From Thermaceae bacterium (GTDB taxonomy: Bacteria; Deinococcota; Deinococci; Deinococcales; Marinithermaceae): 47,540 nt of DNA. This document shows, in pieces, positions 1 to 10,410 of the stretch (its first letter is position 1; each line of letters opens with the position of its first letter). The position numbers and the translations under genes were made by a program. The notes below the pieces were generated by a model. The model searched no databases, had not been told where the DNA came from, and was given only the letters and a program-made list of their open reading frames with translations. The stretch spans positions 1 to 47,540 of the forward strand of contig WIAM01000073.1 of the NCBI GenBank assembly GCA_015519965.1, in the 5' to 3' direction.

Positions 1-1013
1 AGTTCACCCACCTCCCCGACCCCCACCCGGTCGCCTCGTGCGTCGGCGATCCGGGTCCATAGATGGAACACCGGCCGACCCACCGCCTCGGGGTAGGCCT
101 CTGCCTCGTCGAGGTCCAAGGCAAAGCAGTTCACCCCGGCTTCGGTGAGTCCATAGCCCTGTTTGAACCGGACACCGACGCGACGAAAGGCCTCGCGCAC
201 CGACCCGGGACAGGGCGCCCCTCCGGAAATTGCAAAGCGCACACTGGAGAAGTCCGTTCGGGCAAAATCCGGATGTTGGGCCAGCATCTGGAACATGGTG
301 GGCACCATAAAGAGCACCGTGGGTCGGTACGACGAAACCCACGCCAGATACTCACCCGGATCGAAACGCTCTTCGATCAAAACTTCGGCGCCTAGGTACA
401 AAAGTGGTGTAGCAAGGGCGTGGAGCGCAGCATGGAACATCGGCGTGGCCACGATGTAGCGGTCGCTCGGGGCAAGTCCCCAGGAAAACACAGTGTTGAA
501 AGCGTTGAAGAGGAGCTGCCGGTACGGGATCGTCGCCGCTTTCGGCCTGCCGGTGGTGCCGCCGGTAAAGAGCAGCATGGCGGGATCCTCGAGGCCAAGC
601 CTCGGCGAGGCAAACGCCGCCGCTCGCCCCTCGTCCAAGACCGTAAGTGGTAGGGCCCTGGGCCCCAGGTCCTCGACGAGATCCACAAACTCATCGGCAT
701 AAAAGAGCCACTTGGGACGCACGTAGGCCACCAGATCCGCGATTTCGGGAGGCGCCAGCCGCCAGTTGAAAGGGACGAGAACGTGGCCGAGGCGCGGCGC
801 CGAGAATAACAACTCCAGGTAGGCCAAGTGATTGGGCGCCAAGAGCCCGATCCGGTCCCCCCGACTCACGCCGAGCGCCGCCAAACGACCAGCGGTCTTC
901 CTCGCTCGCTCGTCCAAGTCGCCGTAGGTGTACCACCGACCCCGAAAGTGCACCGCCGGGCGCTGGGGGTGGTAAGCCGCGTGCCTGGCGATGAGATCGA
1001 GGTTGAGTTCCAT
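1..1013 (-). CDS. Acyl-CoA synthetase / AMP-dependent ligase (C-terminus beyond window)
   Basis: Open frame of 337 codons running off the left edge, so only the N-terminal part is present. It should activate a carboxylic acid as acyl-AMP and transfer it to CoA. The ATP-binding signature LLFTGGTTGRPKA lies near residues 141-153, followed by SGGAPCP and the A5 motif QGYGLTEAG, all in the order expected for the ANL superfamily (FadD/MenE-like). The ATG directly abuts the TAA of the upstream ketosynthase-like gene, so the two are almost certainly co-transcribed. The acyl substrate cannot be told from sequence. Family is certain; a role in lipid or polyketide-like synthesis is inferred from the neighbour. 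Confidence 0.9.
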   Translation of the reverse strand, partial: MELNLDLIARHAAYHPQRPAVHFRGRWYTYGDLDERARKTAGRLAALGVSRGDRIGLLAPNHLAYLELLFSAPRLGHVLVPFNWRLAPPEIADLVAYVRPKWLFYADEFVDLVEDLGPRALPLTVLDEGRAAAFASPRLGLEDPAMLLFTGGTTGRPKAATIPYRQLLFNAFNTVFSWGLAPSDRYIVATPMFHAALHALATPLLYLGAEVLIEERFDPGEYLAWVSSYRPTVLFMVPTMFQMLAQHPDFARTDFSSVRFAISGGAPCPGSVREAFRRVGVRFKQGYGLTEAGVNCFALDLDEAEAYPEAVGRPVFHLWTRIADARGDRVGVGEVGE

Positions 1014-2009
1014 TTACACCTCCCTCCGGAAAACCGCAGCCCCCCAGTGGTAGCCGACCCCCGCCACCGCGCACGCCGCGAGCCCACCTGGGGGAATCCG
1101 TCTGTCCTCGAGGGCCAGCTTGAAGGACAAAATGGGGTCCAGCTGGCCCAAATGGCCGTAGCGCTCGAGGTAAATGCTCTTATCCTCCCCCAGGCCGAGC
1201 CCCTCGAGCACCGCCTCGTGAGCCGAGCGTTTCATGTGCAAAAGGGCGAGGTAGCTGAGGTCTCGGGCCTCGCACCCCGCCTCCCGTAATGAGGCCTCAA
1301 TGACCTGCAAAAAGTTGGGCAGGCTCACCTGAGCCAGTCGCTCTTTCAGCCATTTTGGATCGGTGACCTTGAGGCGGTACTGGTCGAGGTTTTCCCGAGT
1401 GAGGGGATTCCGCGTGCCGCCCACCGGCACCAGCACCGCCTGCGCCAGCGACGAATCGGTGAGCAGCCGGGCCGAAAGGAGGCGGAGCCCCGGGCCGTCC
1501 CGGCCAACCACCGCCGCACCCCCAGCGGCCCCCAGGTCGTACATGAAACGCACGTGGGGATCGCTGTAGTCGATCAGGTCGCCGTTGCGGTAACCGCCGG
1601 CGATAAGCACCTTCCTCGCCTGGCCCGTAGCCAAGAGCCCCTCGGCCAGGACCAGGGCGGTGACGAAGCTGGCGCATTTTTGATTCACGTCGAAAGCAAA
1701 GGCACCCTCGGCCCCGATCTCCCTTGCGATATAAGCGGCGCTCACCCACACCGGGTAGTCCTTGTGCTCTTCGGTGATGGAGATGACGGCGTCGATCGCC
1801 TGCGGCCGAACGCCGGCATCGGCCAGCGCTTCTTCGGCGGCCCAGAGGGCCATCGCCGCGGGGTGATCGTCGGGCCCGGGAACTGGCTTTTCCAAAATGC
1901 CCAGCTTTTCACGGACAACCCATTCCGGAAGCCCGCTTTTGCGAGCGATCTCCTCCGCGCCCATTCGCGACTTCGGTAAGTAAACGCCAAGCCCCTCGAT
2001 CAAGACCAT
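1014..2009 (-). CDS. 3-oxoacyl-ACP synthase III-like ketosynthase (thiolase fold)
   Basis: 331 aa, the usual length for FabH/KAS III. The nucleophile is Cys112 in NQKCASF, matching Cys112 of E. coli FabH. A histidine in LLHMKRSAHEA (about residue 258) fits the catalytic His. The Asn of the usual YGNTSAAS motif is replaced by His in YGHLGQLDP (about 286), so the enzyme may not be a standard fatty-acid-initiating KAS III. It could be a decarboxylative or Claisen-type condensing enzyme working on the product of the adjacent acyl-CoA synthetase. The start ATG follows AAGGGG by about ten bases. It is divergent from a MalT/SARP regulator, which may control this pair. Confidence 0.8.
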   Translation of the reverse strand: MVLIEGLGVYLPKSRMGAEEIARKSGLPEWVVREKLGILEKPVPGPDDHPAAMALWAAEEALADAGVRPQAIDAVISITEEHKDYPVWVSAAYIAREIGAEGAFAFDVNQKCASFVTALVLAEGLLATGQARKVLIAGGYRNGDLIDYSDPHVRFMYDLGAAGGAAVVGRDGPGLRLLSARLLTDSSLAQAVLVPVGGTRNPLTRENLDQYRLKVTDPKWLKERLAQVSLPNFLQVIEASLREAGCEARDLSYLALLHMKRSAHEAVLEGLGLGEDKSIYLERYGHLGQLDPILSFKLALEDRRIPPGGLAACAVAGVGYHWGAAVFRREV

Positions 2010-2052
2010 CGATGAATTCCCCTTCGCTTTGGCCTAACGCTAGCAAACGCCT

Positions 2053-2097
2053 GTTACAAACCCGTTACACACCCAGGGAAAGGCCACCTGCTAAACT
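2053..2097 (+). promoter_or_regulatory. Tandem 11-bp direct repeats and -10 box
   Basis: Two abutting 11-mers, GTTACAAACCC (2053-2063) and GTTACACACCC (2064-2074), differ at one base. A -10-like TAAACT lies at 2092-2097, 13 bases before the ATG at 2110. The second repeat ends exactly where a -35 box with a 17-nt spacer would sit, and no good -35 consensus is present. SARP and OmpR-type winged helices bind direct repeats spaced about 11 bp over the -35, so this is a good candidate operator for the neighbouring regulator. The binding itself is inferred. Confidence 0.55.
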
Positions 2098-2109
2098 ACG
2101 GGAAAGCCG

Positions 2110-4743
2110 ATGCGCTACTTCATTCCCGCGACCCGCCTTTTGCCCCCGCGGATTCCCCACGAGGTCCGCAGGTCACGGGTGCGCAACTTGCTCTTTTCCC
2201 GCTGGCAGGAAAGTCCGGCCGTGATTTTGGCTGCTCCCGCTGGATACGGCAAGTCAGCGCTCCTCGCACCCCTGGCCGAGGTCTGGGTCACCCTCGGGGA
2301 AGAAGCCCGTGACCCCGCGGTTTTCGTCTGGCACTTGCTCGCCGCCTACCGGGACCGGATCGGGGGCAAAGCGATCGAGGCCAAGCTCAAAAGCGGTGAC
2401 TGGCCAGGGGCCGCGCGCGCTTTGGCCGAGGCCCTCACCACGCTCCCTCCCCACACCCTGGTCGTTGACGAAGCGCACCGGGCTCCGGCCCGCGAAGGCC
2501 CATCGATTCTCAAGCCTCTCCTCGACACCCCTGGGCTCCGCCTGGGGCTGGCAGGACGCCGTGCGGCGCCATGGGAAGCGCTGGCCAGCGTCATCGGTCC
2601 CGAGGCCCTGGCGTTCGACCTCGAGGAGGCGCTCGCCCTGGCCCGAGCGCTGGCACCGAGCATGGCGGCGTTCGACGTCGAGCGGGCCTGGCGGCTGGTG
2701 TCGGGATGGCCGCTGGGGCTTCGGGTGCTGCTCCGCTGCGCCGCCCGAGGCATGCTGCCGGAACGGGCCGTCTTCGAACCCCCGGAGCCCGAGAGCATCA
2801 GCGCCTACCTTTTGGCTGGCCTCAAACCCGAAGTGGCCACGCTTGCCGCCCGGGCCGCGGCCTTCACCGAAGTCGGGCCCGAAGAGGCCACGCGACTCGG
2901 CATCGAATTCGAAGCGTTGGAAACCTTGGCTGAAGACCTCCTCCTCGAGCGGGTTGGCCACCGATTGCGCTTTCATCCCCTGGTACGCTCGGCCCTCCTT
3001 CGCACGCTCCCTACCGAGGAGGCCCGCGCCCTCGTCATCCGAGCGGCGAAACACAAGGGCGGGATCGAAGCTGCGGTGCACCTGATCGAAGCTGGCAGGT
3101 ATCACGAGGCCGCCGAGCGGCTCAAGGCCGAAGGAGCGCGGTGGTTGGAGCAAGGACTCAACCACAGCGTGCTTTACCTGACCGAACGCCTCACCGGTCA
3201 CGCCGACCTCTCCCTCCTGCGCGCCGAAGCCTTGCGACAAGCCGGGCGCTACGCCGACGCTGAAGTTTTGTTTCTCGAGGCCGCCAAGCAGGGCGAGGCA
3301 GAAGCGCTCTTAGGCCTGGCCCGGCTCTACCTGGACACCGTCGAACCCGCCAAAGCCTGGCCTCACCTCAGGGCCGCCCGGGACCAATTGCCCTGGACAA
3401 AGGTCCGGCCCCTGTGGGCGGAAAACGCGCTCAATGCCGGGAGGATCCGCGAAGCCCTAAGGCTCGGCGCCGAAGGGCCGCGGGCGCTTTTGCGCAGCGG
3501 TCGAGTCGAGCAAGCGCTGGCGGCCGTCCGTCGCCTGGAAGAAACGCCGCCCCCTCGTCCCTCAAAAAACCACCGAGAAGGGCGACTTTTGCTGGCCCTG
3601 CTCGAGGCCATCGCCGGCGATGCCAAAGCCGGGCTCACGGCAGCCGAGCACGCCCGGGCCCGAGGTGAGGATCTGGGCAGCCCCTTTGTGGTGGCCCTGG
3701 CCGAGGCCCGAAGGGGACACGCGCTCCTCGCCATGTCGCGCTGGGATGAGGCCGGGACCGCCTACCGCCAGGCCCTCGCCCTCTCCGAGGGGGGGCCGGC
3801 ACGACTCACCGTCGAAGCCCTTGCCGGGCTCGGCAGCCTTGGCGACGAGTGGGCCCTCGAGGAAGCCCTTCGCCTGGCAGAGGCGAGCGGCGATGCCTGG
3901 GTCCGAGCCTTCATCTCAACGATGGCGGCCTACGCCCGGCTGCGCCAGGGCAAAGGCCACCCCCATGCATTTCCCCTGACCGAAGATCCCTTCCTGACCG
4001 CATTGGCCCGGGCGTACCCTTGGCAGCCCGGGGACGCCAGTCTCCTCGAGCGCCACCCTTTTCTCCTGAACGCCACCCTGTTTGCGCCCCCCATCGAACG
4101 CAGTCGGCGGACGCTTTGGGAAGCAGGAAAGCTGGACGTCGACCACCATCCAGGGGTTTGCATCGAGATTCAGGCCCTGGGCCCCTTCAGTGTCCGTGTC
4201 AACGGTCGGCAGGTTCGCTTCAAACGCGCAAAGGCCCGCCTGCTCCTCGCGCTCCTCGTGGCTGGGGTCGAAGGGAAAGAGACGCTGATCGAGGCCCTCG
4301 AGGTCTCCCAGGGAGAATTCCGCGTCCTGTGGTCGGAGCTTTTGCACCACCTCGAGCCCGGGCGTCCACCCAGGCGCCGGGGCTATTTCCTCGCCCCTTA
4401 CCGCCTCGTCCCCCGTCCCGAGCTCAGGATCGACCTCTGGCAAAGCGACGTCTCCCCCGAAACCCAGGCCGAGAGCGACCGGGAGCCCTTTGCCGACCTC
4501 GATCACCCCAGGCTCGACGAGGCCCGAATCGCATTCAAGGAAAAGCTGAGGCAACGCCTTATCAATCGAGGCACGGTCAGGTCTCTGCTACTCGCTATGA
4601 AACTTGATCCCCTCGACGAGGCACCTCTCGAAGCCCTGGAAAACCTGGGGGACTCGCGAGCCTACCGGGAAGCGCGCGAACGCCACGAACGTGCGCTCCG
4701 CTCGCTGGGCCTGGAACGAGCCGATCTCGGCGGGCTTGCTTAA
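2110..4743 (+). CDS. MalT-like STAND ATPase regulator with C-terminal SARP winged helix
   Basis: 877 aa cytoplasmic transcriptional regulator. A MalT-type P-loop AAPAGYGKSALL is at about residues 41-52, with a Walker B-like stretch TLVVDEAH near 117-124. The middle is Ala/Leu-rich helical repeat sequence of the TPR type (about 300-640). From about residue 682 there is an OmpR/SARP-like winged helix, beginning IEIQALGPFSVRVNGRQV, followed by a BTAD-like helical tail. MalT-family proteins usually end in a LuxR helix-turn-helix, so a C-terminal SARP domain is an unusual arrangement. It probably senses a ligand and activates the divergent ketosynthase/acyl-CoA synthetase genes or itself. The target and inducer are unknown. 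GGGAAAG lies just before the ATG. Confidence 0.8.
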   Translation: MRYFIPATRLLPPRIPHEVRRSRVRNLLFSRWQESPAVILAAPAGYGKSALLAPLAEVWVTLGEEARDPAVFVWHLLAAYRDRIGGKAIEAKLKSGDWPGAARALAEALTTLPPHTLVVDEAHRAPAREGPSILKPLLDTPGLRLGLAGRRAAPWEALASVIGPEALAFDLEEALALARALAPSMAAFDVERAWRLVSGWPLGLRVLLRCAARGMLPERAVFEPPEPESISAYLLAGLKPEVATLAARAAAFTEVGPEEATRLGIEFEALETLAEDLLLERVGHRLRFHPLVRSALLRTLPTEEARALVIRAAKHKGGIEAAVHLIEAGRYHEAAERLKAEGARWLEQGLNHSVLYLTERLTGHADLSLLRAEALRQAGRYADAEVLFLEAAKQGEAEALLGLARLYLDTVEPAKAWPHLRAARDQLPWTKVRPLWAENALNAGRIREALRLGAEGPRALLRSGRVEQALAAVRRLEETPPPRPSKNHREGRLLLALLEAIAGDAKAGLTAAEHARARGEDLGSPFVVALAEARRGHALLAMSRWDEAGTAYRQALALSEGGPARLTVEALAGLGSLGDEWALEEALRLAEASGDAWVRAFISTMAAYARLRQGKGHPHAFPLTEDPFLTALARAYPWQPGDASLLERHPFLLNATLFAPPIERSRRTLWEAGKLDVDHHPGVCIEIQALGPFSVRVNGRQVRFKRAKARLLLALLVAGVEGKETLIEALEVSQGEFRVLWSELLHHLEPGRPPRRRGYFLAPYRLVPRPELRIDLWQSDVSPETQAESDREPFADLDHPRLDEARIAFKEKLRQRLINRGTVRSLLLAMKLDPLDEAPLEALENLGDSRAYREARERHERALRSLGLERADLGGLA

Positions 4744-4763
4744 AAACCACGAACCAAGAATTG

Positions 4764-4786
4764 AGGACGGGGCAGATCCCCGTCCT
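4764..4786. terminator. Hairpin between regulator gene and tRNA-Val
   Basis: Perfect 9-bp stem (AGGACGGGG / CCCCGTCCT) with a 5-nt loop. It lies 20 nt after the regulator stop codon and 2 nt beyond the 3' end of the tRNA on the other strand, so it could end either transcript. Neither side has a strong T-run close by; a TTTTT is found only about 18 nt further on the minus strand. Confidence 0.5.
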
Positions 4787-4788
4787 GA

Positions 4789-4865
4789 TGGTGGGCGGTA
4801 CTGGACTTGAACCAGTGACCTCCCGCTTGTAAGGCGGGCGCTCTGGCCAGCTGAGCTAACCGCCC
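4789..4865 (-). tRNA. tRNA-Val (anticodon UAC)
   Basis: 77 nt including an encoded CCA. The acceptor stem GGGCGGT / ACCGCCC is perfect, the D-arm has GCTC / GAGC, and the anticodon stem CCCGC / GCGGG encloses the loop CTTACAA, giving anticodon TAC. The T-arm ACTGG / CCAGT encloses TTCAAGT. The discriminator is A. It reads GUA and probably other GUN valine codons. Confidence 0.96.
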
Positions 4866-4875
4866 GCGCACCGAT

Positions 4876-4905
4876 AGCTTACGGGAGCTAGGGGCATCCA
4901 TACAA
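4876..4905 (-). promoter_or_regulatory. Candidate promoter of tRNA-Val
   Basis: On the minus strand, TTGTAT (-35) and TAAGCT (-10) are separated by 18 nt, and the -10 ends 10 nt before the mature tRNA 5' end. The match to consensus is moderate. Confidence 0.45.
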
Positions 4906-4920
4906 GACGCCGACCTGCGG

Positions 4921-4949
4921 ATGACAGATTCCGACCTCGGCGCTAGAAT
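4921..4949 (+). promoter_or_regulatory. Promoter of rnpB
   Basis: ATGACA (-35, 4921-4926) and TAGAAT (-10, 4944-4949) with an ideal 17-nt spacer. The predicted start near 4956 agrees with the 5' strand of RNase P helix P1. Confidence 0.75.
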
Positions 4950-4956
4950 AGGGGTT

Positions 4957-5320
<364 letters not shown>

Positions 5321-5344
5321 AAGGCGGGCCAGTTGGCCCGCCTT
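5321..5344 (+). terminator. Terminator hairpin of rnpB
   Basis: Perfect 10-bp stem AAGGCGGGCC / GGCCCGCCTT with loop AGTT immediately after P1 of RNase P RNA. Only a short TTGTT follows, so the U-tract is weak. Confidence 0.65.
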
Positions 5345-5366
5345 GTTCATGCCCATGCCTTGTGAG

Positions 5367-5422
5367 TGGGAAAAGGTGGGAAGATTGGACGCTATAGTGG
5401 GAAGATGTGGTAGGCTTATGGG
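5367..5422 (+). promoter_or_regulatory. Putative MraZ operator and promoter of the dcw cluster
   Basis: A row of TGGG-type boxes lies upstream of mraZ: TGGGA at 5367, 5377 and 5398, TGGA at 5386, TGGT at 5408 and TGGG at 5419, with a pitch of about 10 bp. E. coli MraZ binds TGGG repeats spaced about 10 bp at its own promoter (established for that family), so autoregulation is likely here. An extended -10, TGG then TAGGCT, is at 5408-5416 with TTGGAC (5385-5390) as a possible -35 at a long 20-nt spacing. The boxes overlap these elements. Confidence 0.65.
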
Positions 5423-5470
5423 TAAGGGAGGGATAAAAGCGAAGCGGCGCCTCGCTCGGGGGTTCGATCT

Positions 5471-7000
<1,530 letters not shown>

Positions 7001-7004
<4 letters not shown>

Positions 7005-8368
7005 CCGATCTCGGGCTCAGACGCACCTGGGTCGCCGCACTCTTCGGGCTCATGTGGATCCTTATTTTTGGAGCCGGGTTCTATCAGTTGATCGCGGCTT
7101 CGAAGCAAAATGCGCTGCCCCGGATCGAGCCTCCGCCGGTCCCGCCAATCGTTCGCGGGCGGATTCTCGCCGCCGACGGCACCCCCCTGGCCCTGAGCCC
7201 AAGCCCGGGCACACGGCTCTACCCGCTCGGGGCCTTTGCCGGGCAGATCGTGGGGTACACCGAACGCTATCGAGACCCCGAATCCGGCGAGTGGGTCTAC
7301 GGCCGGGGACTCTCGGGCGTCGAACGGATCAGTGAGCTCCGTCTGGCCAGGGGCGAAGACGTCCGCCTTACCATCGACCCGATCGTCCAGGCCCTGGCCG
7401 AGGAAGCCCTTGATCGCGGCGTCGAGAAAACCCGGGCCAAATGGGGCGCGCTCATCGTCGTCGATGCCAGAAGCGGTGCCATCCTCGCCGCCGCCAACAA
7501 TCCGACCCTCGACCCCGAAAGCCCTCGCGGCCGGCCCGGCCAGGACCCCCGGCTCTTCAACTACGCCTTTCGTTACCTCATCGAACCCGGGTCCACGGTC
7601 AAACCGCTCACCGCGGCCGCCCTGTTGAATGAAGGCAAGGTCAGCCTGGAGGAGAAGATCTCCGTCCCCTACCGGCGCAAGGTCGCCGATCGCTGGGTTC
7701 GCGACTGGCGGTGGCACCCGGTCCAAAAGCTCGATCTGGCCGGCATCCTGGCCAAATCGTCCAACGTGGGGATCAGCCTCCTAGCCGAACGGCTGGATCC
7801 CAAGGTTCTCTACCGCTACTTCGAGCGGCTCCACCTCGACGATGCCAACCTCTTGCCCGGATTCAGCGAACGGCCACTGATCAAACCCCCATCGGCGTGG
7901 GGTCCGGTGGAGTACGCCAACGCCAGCTTCGGACAGGGATTCGCCATCACCCCGCTCCACCTCGCCGCCGCGTTCAACTCGCTGGCTGACGGCCGTTACA
8001 AACCCCCCGTCATCTTCGCCGGCCAAACGGAGGCCCCCACCCGGGTCTTCAACCCTGGGGTCGCCGAGCGGTTGCGGCGCATTCTCACCCAGCGGATCTC
8101 GCCCGAAGCCCGCATCCCCGGTTACCGGGTCGCCGGCAAGACCGGAACCGCCCAGATCGCGGTCCCCGGCGGGTACGATCCAAACCGGGTGGTGGCGCTG
8201 TTTGCCGGGTTTGTCCCCGCCGACGCCCCGCGGGTGACCGCGGTGGTCGTTCTCTACGACCCCGAGGTTGAAAAGGATCGCCGTTTCGGCGCCTACCTGG
8301 CGGCACCGGTTTTCAAGGAACTGGCCGAGGGCCTCTTTTCGTACTGGGGCGTACCGCCGACCTGGTAG
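7001..8368 (+). CDS. ftsI: Septal peptidoglycan transpeptidase FtsI (PBP3-like)
   Basis: 455 aa class B penicillin-binding protein. An N-terminal membrane anchor (about 9-32) is followed by a short pedestal domain containing RGRILAADGTPLA. In the transpeptidase domain the active-site Ser198 lies in STVK, SSN is at 253-255, and KTGT at 380-383. It is about 100 residues shorter than E. coli FtsI, largely in the N-terminal pedestal. The start is the ATG overlapping the ftsL stop; an in-frame ATG 9 nt upstream is less likely. It works with FtsW (12484-13539) to build septal wall. Confidence 0.95.
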
Positions 8369-8369
8369 T

Positions 8370-9680
8370 ATGAACTTGGGTGAGTGGGTTGTGCAAATAC
8401 CTCAACATACTCAATACCTAGACCCCGGATGGGTGGCCCGGGTCACCGGAGGACGCCGGCACGAAAAGGCCCGCCCGGCGTCGGACCTGGGCTGGGACAG
8501 CCGGAGTCTCACCCCGGGGAGCGCCTTCGTCGCCCTACCTGGCCAGCGCACCCACGGCAACGCCTTTTTGGAGGACGCCCTGGCCCGGGGGGCGGCCTTT
8601 TTGCTCACCGACCTGGCGCGCCCCGAAGCCGTCGAGGTCGCTGACCCGTACCGGGCCCTCATCCTCCTTGGCCGGGCCCTGCGGCGGCGATTTTCCGGGC
8701 CGGTGGTCGCGGTGAGCGGCAGCGTGGGCAAGACCACGACCAAGGAATCGCTCGCCACAGCTCTGGGGTACGCCGCCACCGCGGGCAACCTCAACACGGT
8801 CCCCGCCCTGGCCCGGTTCTTCCTTCACCTCAACCCAAAGGCAAAGGGCGCCGTGGTCGAGCTCGGAATCGACCGCATCGGGGAAATGGACGATCTCGTC
8901 GAGCTCACCGAGCCCGAGATCGGCGTGCTCACCGCCATCGCCCCCGCCCACCTCGAGGCCTTCGGGGACCTGGAAACGGTGGCCCGGGAAAAGGGGAAGC
9001 TTCTGGCCGCCTCTAAGCTCAAAATCGCCGAGGTGGGGGCCGCGCGTTGGCTCGGCCTCGAGGGCATACGCACCTACGGGTTTGACCCTGGGGCCGAGTT
9101 CCAGGGGCGCGACCTCCGCTACGGTCTTTGGGGCACCCGATTCACCTACCGGAGCCAAACGGTCCGCCTCCCCTACCCCGGTCTGGGGCCCGCGCTCGGG
9201 GCCCTGGCGGCGCTGGCCGTGACCGAGATCCTTGGCCAGAGCATCGACGACGCCATCGAGCGGCTCGGCGCACTCAGGCTGCCTTCGGGTCGTCTCGAGA
9301 TCATCCACGCCAAAGACCTCACGATTATCCACGACGCCTATAACGCCAACCCCGCCTCGGTCCAAAACGGCCTGGAACTGCTTAAGCGGGTCCCGGGGCG
9401 GAAAGTGGTGGTGCTGGGCACCATGCTCGAGCTCGGCGAGCGCGCACCGGCTCACCACCAAAGTACCGCCCGGGCGGCGGCGGCCGTGGCTGACGAGCTG
9501 ATCTTCGTCGGCGACTTCGCCGAAACCATGCAAAATGCAGCCGGGCGGGGATCGGTAGCGCGGAGCGTCGCCGAAGCGGCAAAACACCTGCAAAGGGCGC
9601 TGCGTCCCGGAGACGTGGTCTATCTCAAGGCCTCGAGGGGCCTGCGCCTGGAGCGGTTGCTCGAGGTGATCGATGGGTAG
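8370..9680 (+). CDS. murF: UDP-MurNAc-tripeptide--D-Ala-D-Ala ligase MurF
   Basis: 436 aa ATP-dependent ligase adding D-Ala-D-Ala to the UDP-MurNAc-tripeptide in the cytoplasm. The P-loop VSGSVGKTTTKES is at about residue 115. The central-domain sequence IAPAHLEAFGD and the C-terminal HDAYNANPASVQNGL signature are diagnostic of MurF. The ATG lies one base after the ftsI stop; a GTG at 8391 is an alternative start with similar support. murE, normally just upstream of murF, is absent from this cluster. It overlaps the following lipoprotein gene by 8 nt. Confidence 0.95.
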   Translation: MNLGEWVVQIPQHTQYLDPGWVARVTGGRRHEKARPASDLGWDSRSLTPGSAFVALPGQRTHGNAFLEDALARGAAFLLTDLARPEAVEVADPYRALILLGRALRRRFSGPVVAVSGSVGKTTTKESLATALGYAATAGNLNTVPALARFFLHLNPKAKGAVVELGIDRIGEMDDLVELTEPEIGVLTAIAPAHLEAFGDLETVAREKGKLLAASKLKIAEVGAARWLGLEGIRTYGFDPGAEFQGRDLRYGLWGTRFTYRSQTVRLPYPGLGPALGALAALAVTEILGQSIDDAIERLGALRLPSGRLEIIHAKDLTIIHDAYNANPASVQNGLELLKRVPGRKVVVLGTMLELGERAPAHHQSTARAAAAVADELIFVGDFAETMQNAAGRGSVARSVAEAAKHLQRALRPGDVVYLKASRGLRLERLLEVIDG

Positions 9681-10410
9681 ACCCAAGCTCCTCCCCGCGG
9701 GCGTGCTCCTGGCGGGCTTCCTCGCCGCCTGTGCGCCCACGGCCTCTCAGCCCACCCCGAACGTCATCCTCATCCCCGGCGGCACCATCCGGGGGCGCTG
9801 GGTGGAGTGGGGTGCCTCGCGCTTTCCCCTCCCCGCTCCCCCGCTTCTGGCCGACGCCAGTGGTGATGCGCTCTACGTCGCCTACGCCGACGAGCTCCTG
9901 TATTTCAGGGACGGTACCTTCGTGGAAAGCTTCCCTCTTCCTACGCCGCCCCGCTTCCTCCACGCCTTTCCCGAGGTGGTGGTCGGACTTGCAAACGAGC
10001 TCTTCGTCCCCCGAGCCCAAAAACGCTTTTCCTACCCCGCCCGGGATGCCCGGGTGCGAAAGGGCGTGTGGTGGACCGATGGCGACGCTTGGTACGGTGA
10101 CCGAAAACTGGCCAGAGGTCGGTTCCGCACTGTGGTAGCCGACGATACCCGTGTCGCCTTCCTCGGCGAAGAAGCGCTCTTTCCAGGCATCGGCCGGTTT
10201 GCGATCCCCCGGTTTCGTGCCGCAGCGCTGGCGAGCAACCTCTACCTCCTGACCGACGAGGGCCTTGTTGCCTACACCCCGACCGGGCTCCGCGTCGCCC
10301 GCCGTCCGGGCGCATACCTGGCCATTGCCGCCCGCGCCGGGGAGGTTTGGGTTCTCGATCGCCAGGGCGAACTCATCCACCTCAACCCGTATCTGGAGGA
10401 AACGCCATGA
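9673..10410 (+). CDS. Predicted lipoprotein embedded in the dcw cluster
   Basis: 245 aa. A lipobox-ending signal peptide is evident: hydrophobic residues 6-19, then LAAC with Cys20 as the lipidation site. The mature part has short repeated beta-rich units with Tyr/Trp/Asp (ALYVAYADELLYF, NLYLLTDEGLVAYT, GEVWVLDRQGELIHL), which suggests a small beta-propeller. I do not recognise a named family. It overlaps murF by 8 nt and mraY by 4 nt (ATGA), so it is translationally locked into the cell-wall operon. A role in envelope or division-site assembly is inferred from position only. Confidence 0.8.
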   Translation: MGRPKLLPAGVLLAGFLAACAPTASQPTPNVILIPGGTIRGRWVEWGASRFPLPAPPLLADASGDALYVAYADELLYFRDGTFVESFPLPTPPRFLHAFPEVVVGLANELFVPRAQKRFSYPARDARVRKGVWWTDGDAWYGDRKLARGRFRTVVADDTRVAFLGEEALFPGIGRFAIPRFRAAALASNLYLLTDEGLVAYTPTGLRVARRPGAYLAIAARAGEVWVLDRQGELIHLNPYLEETP

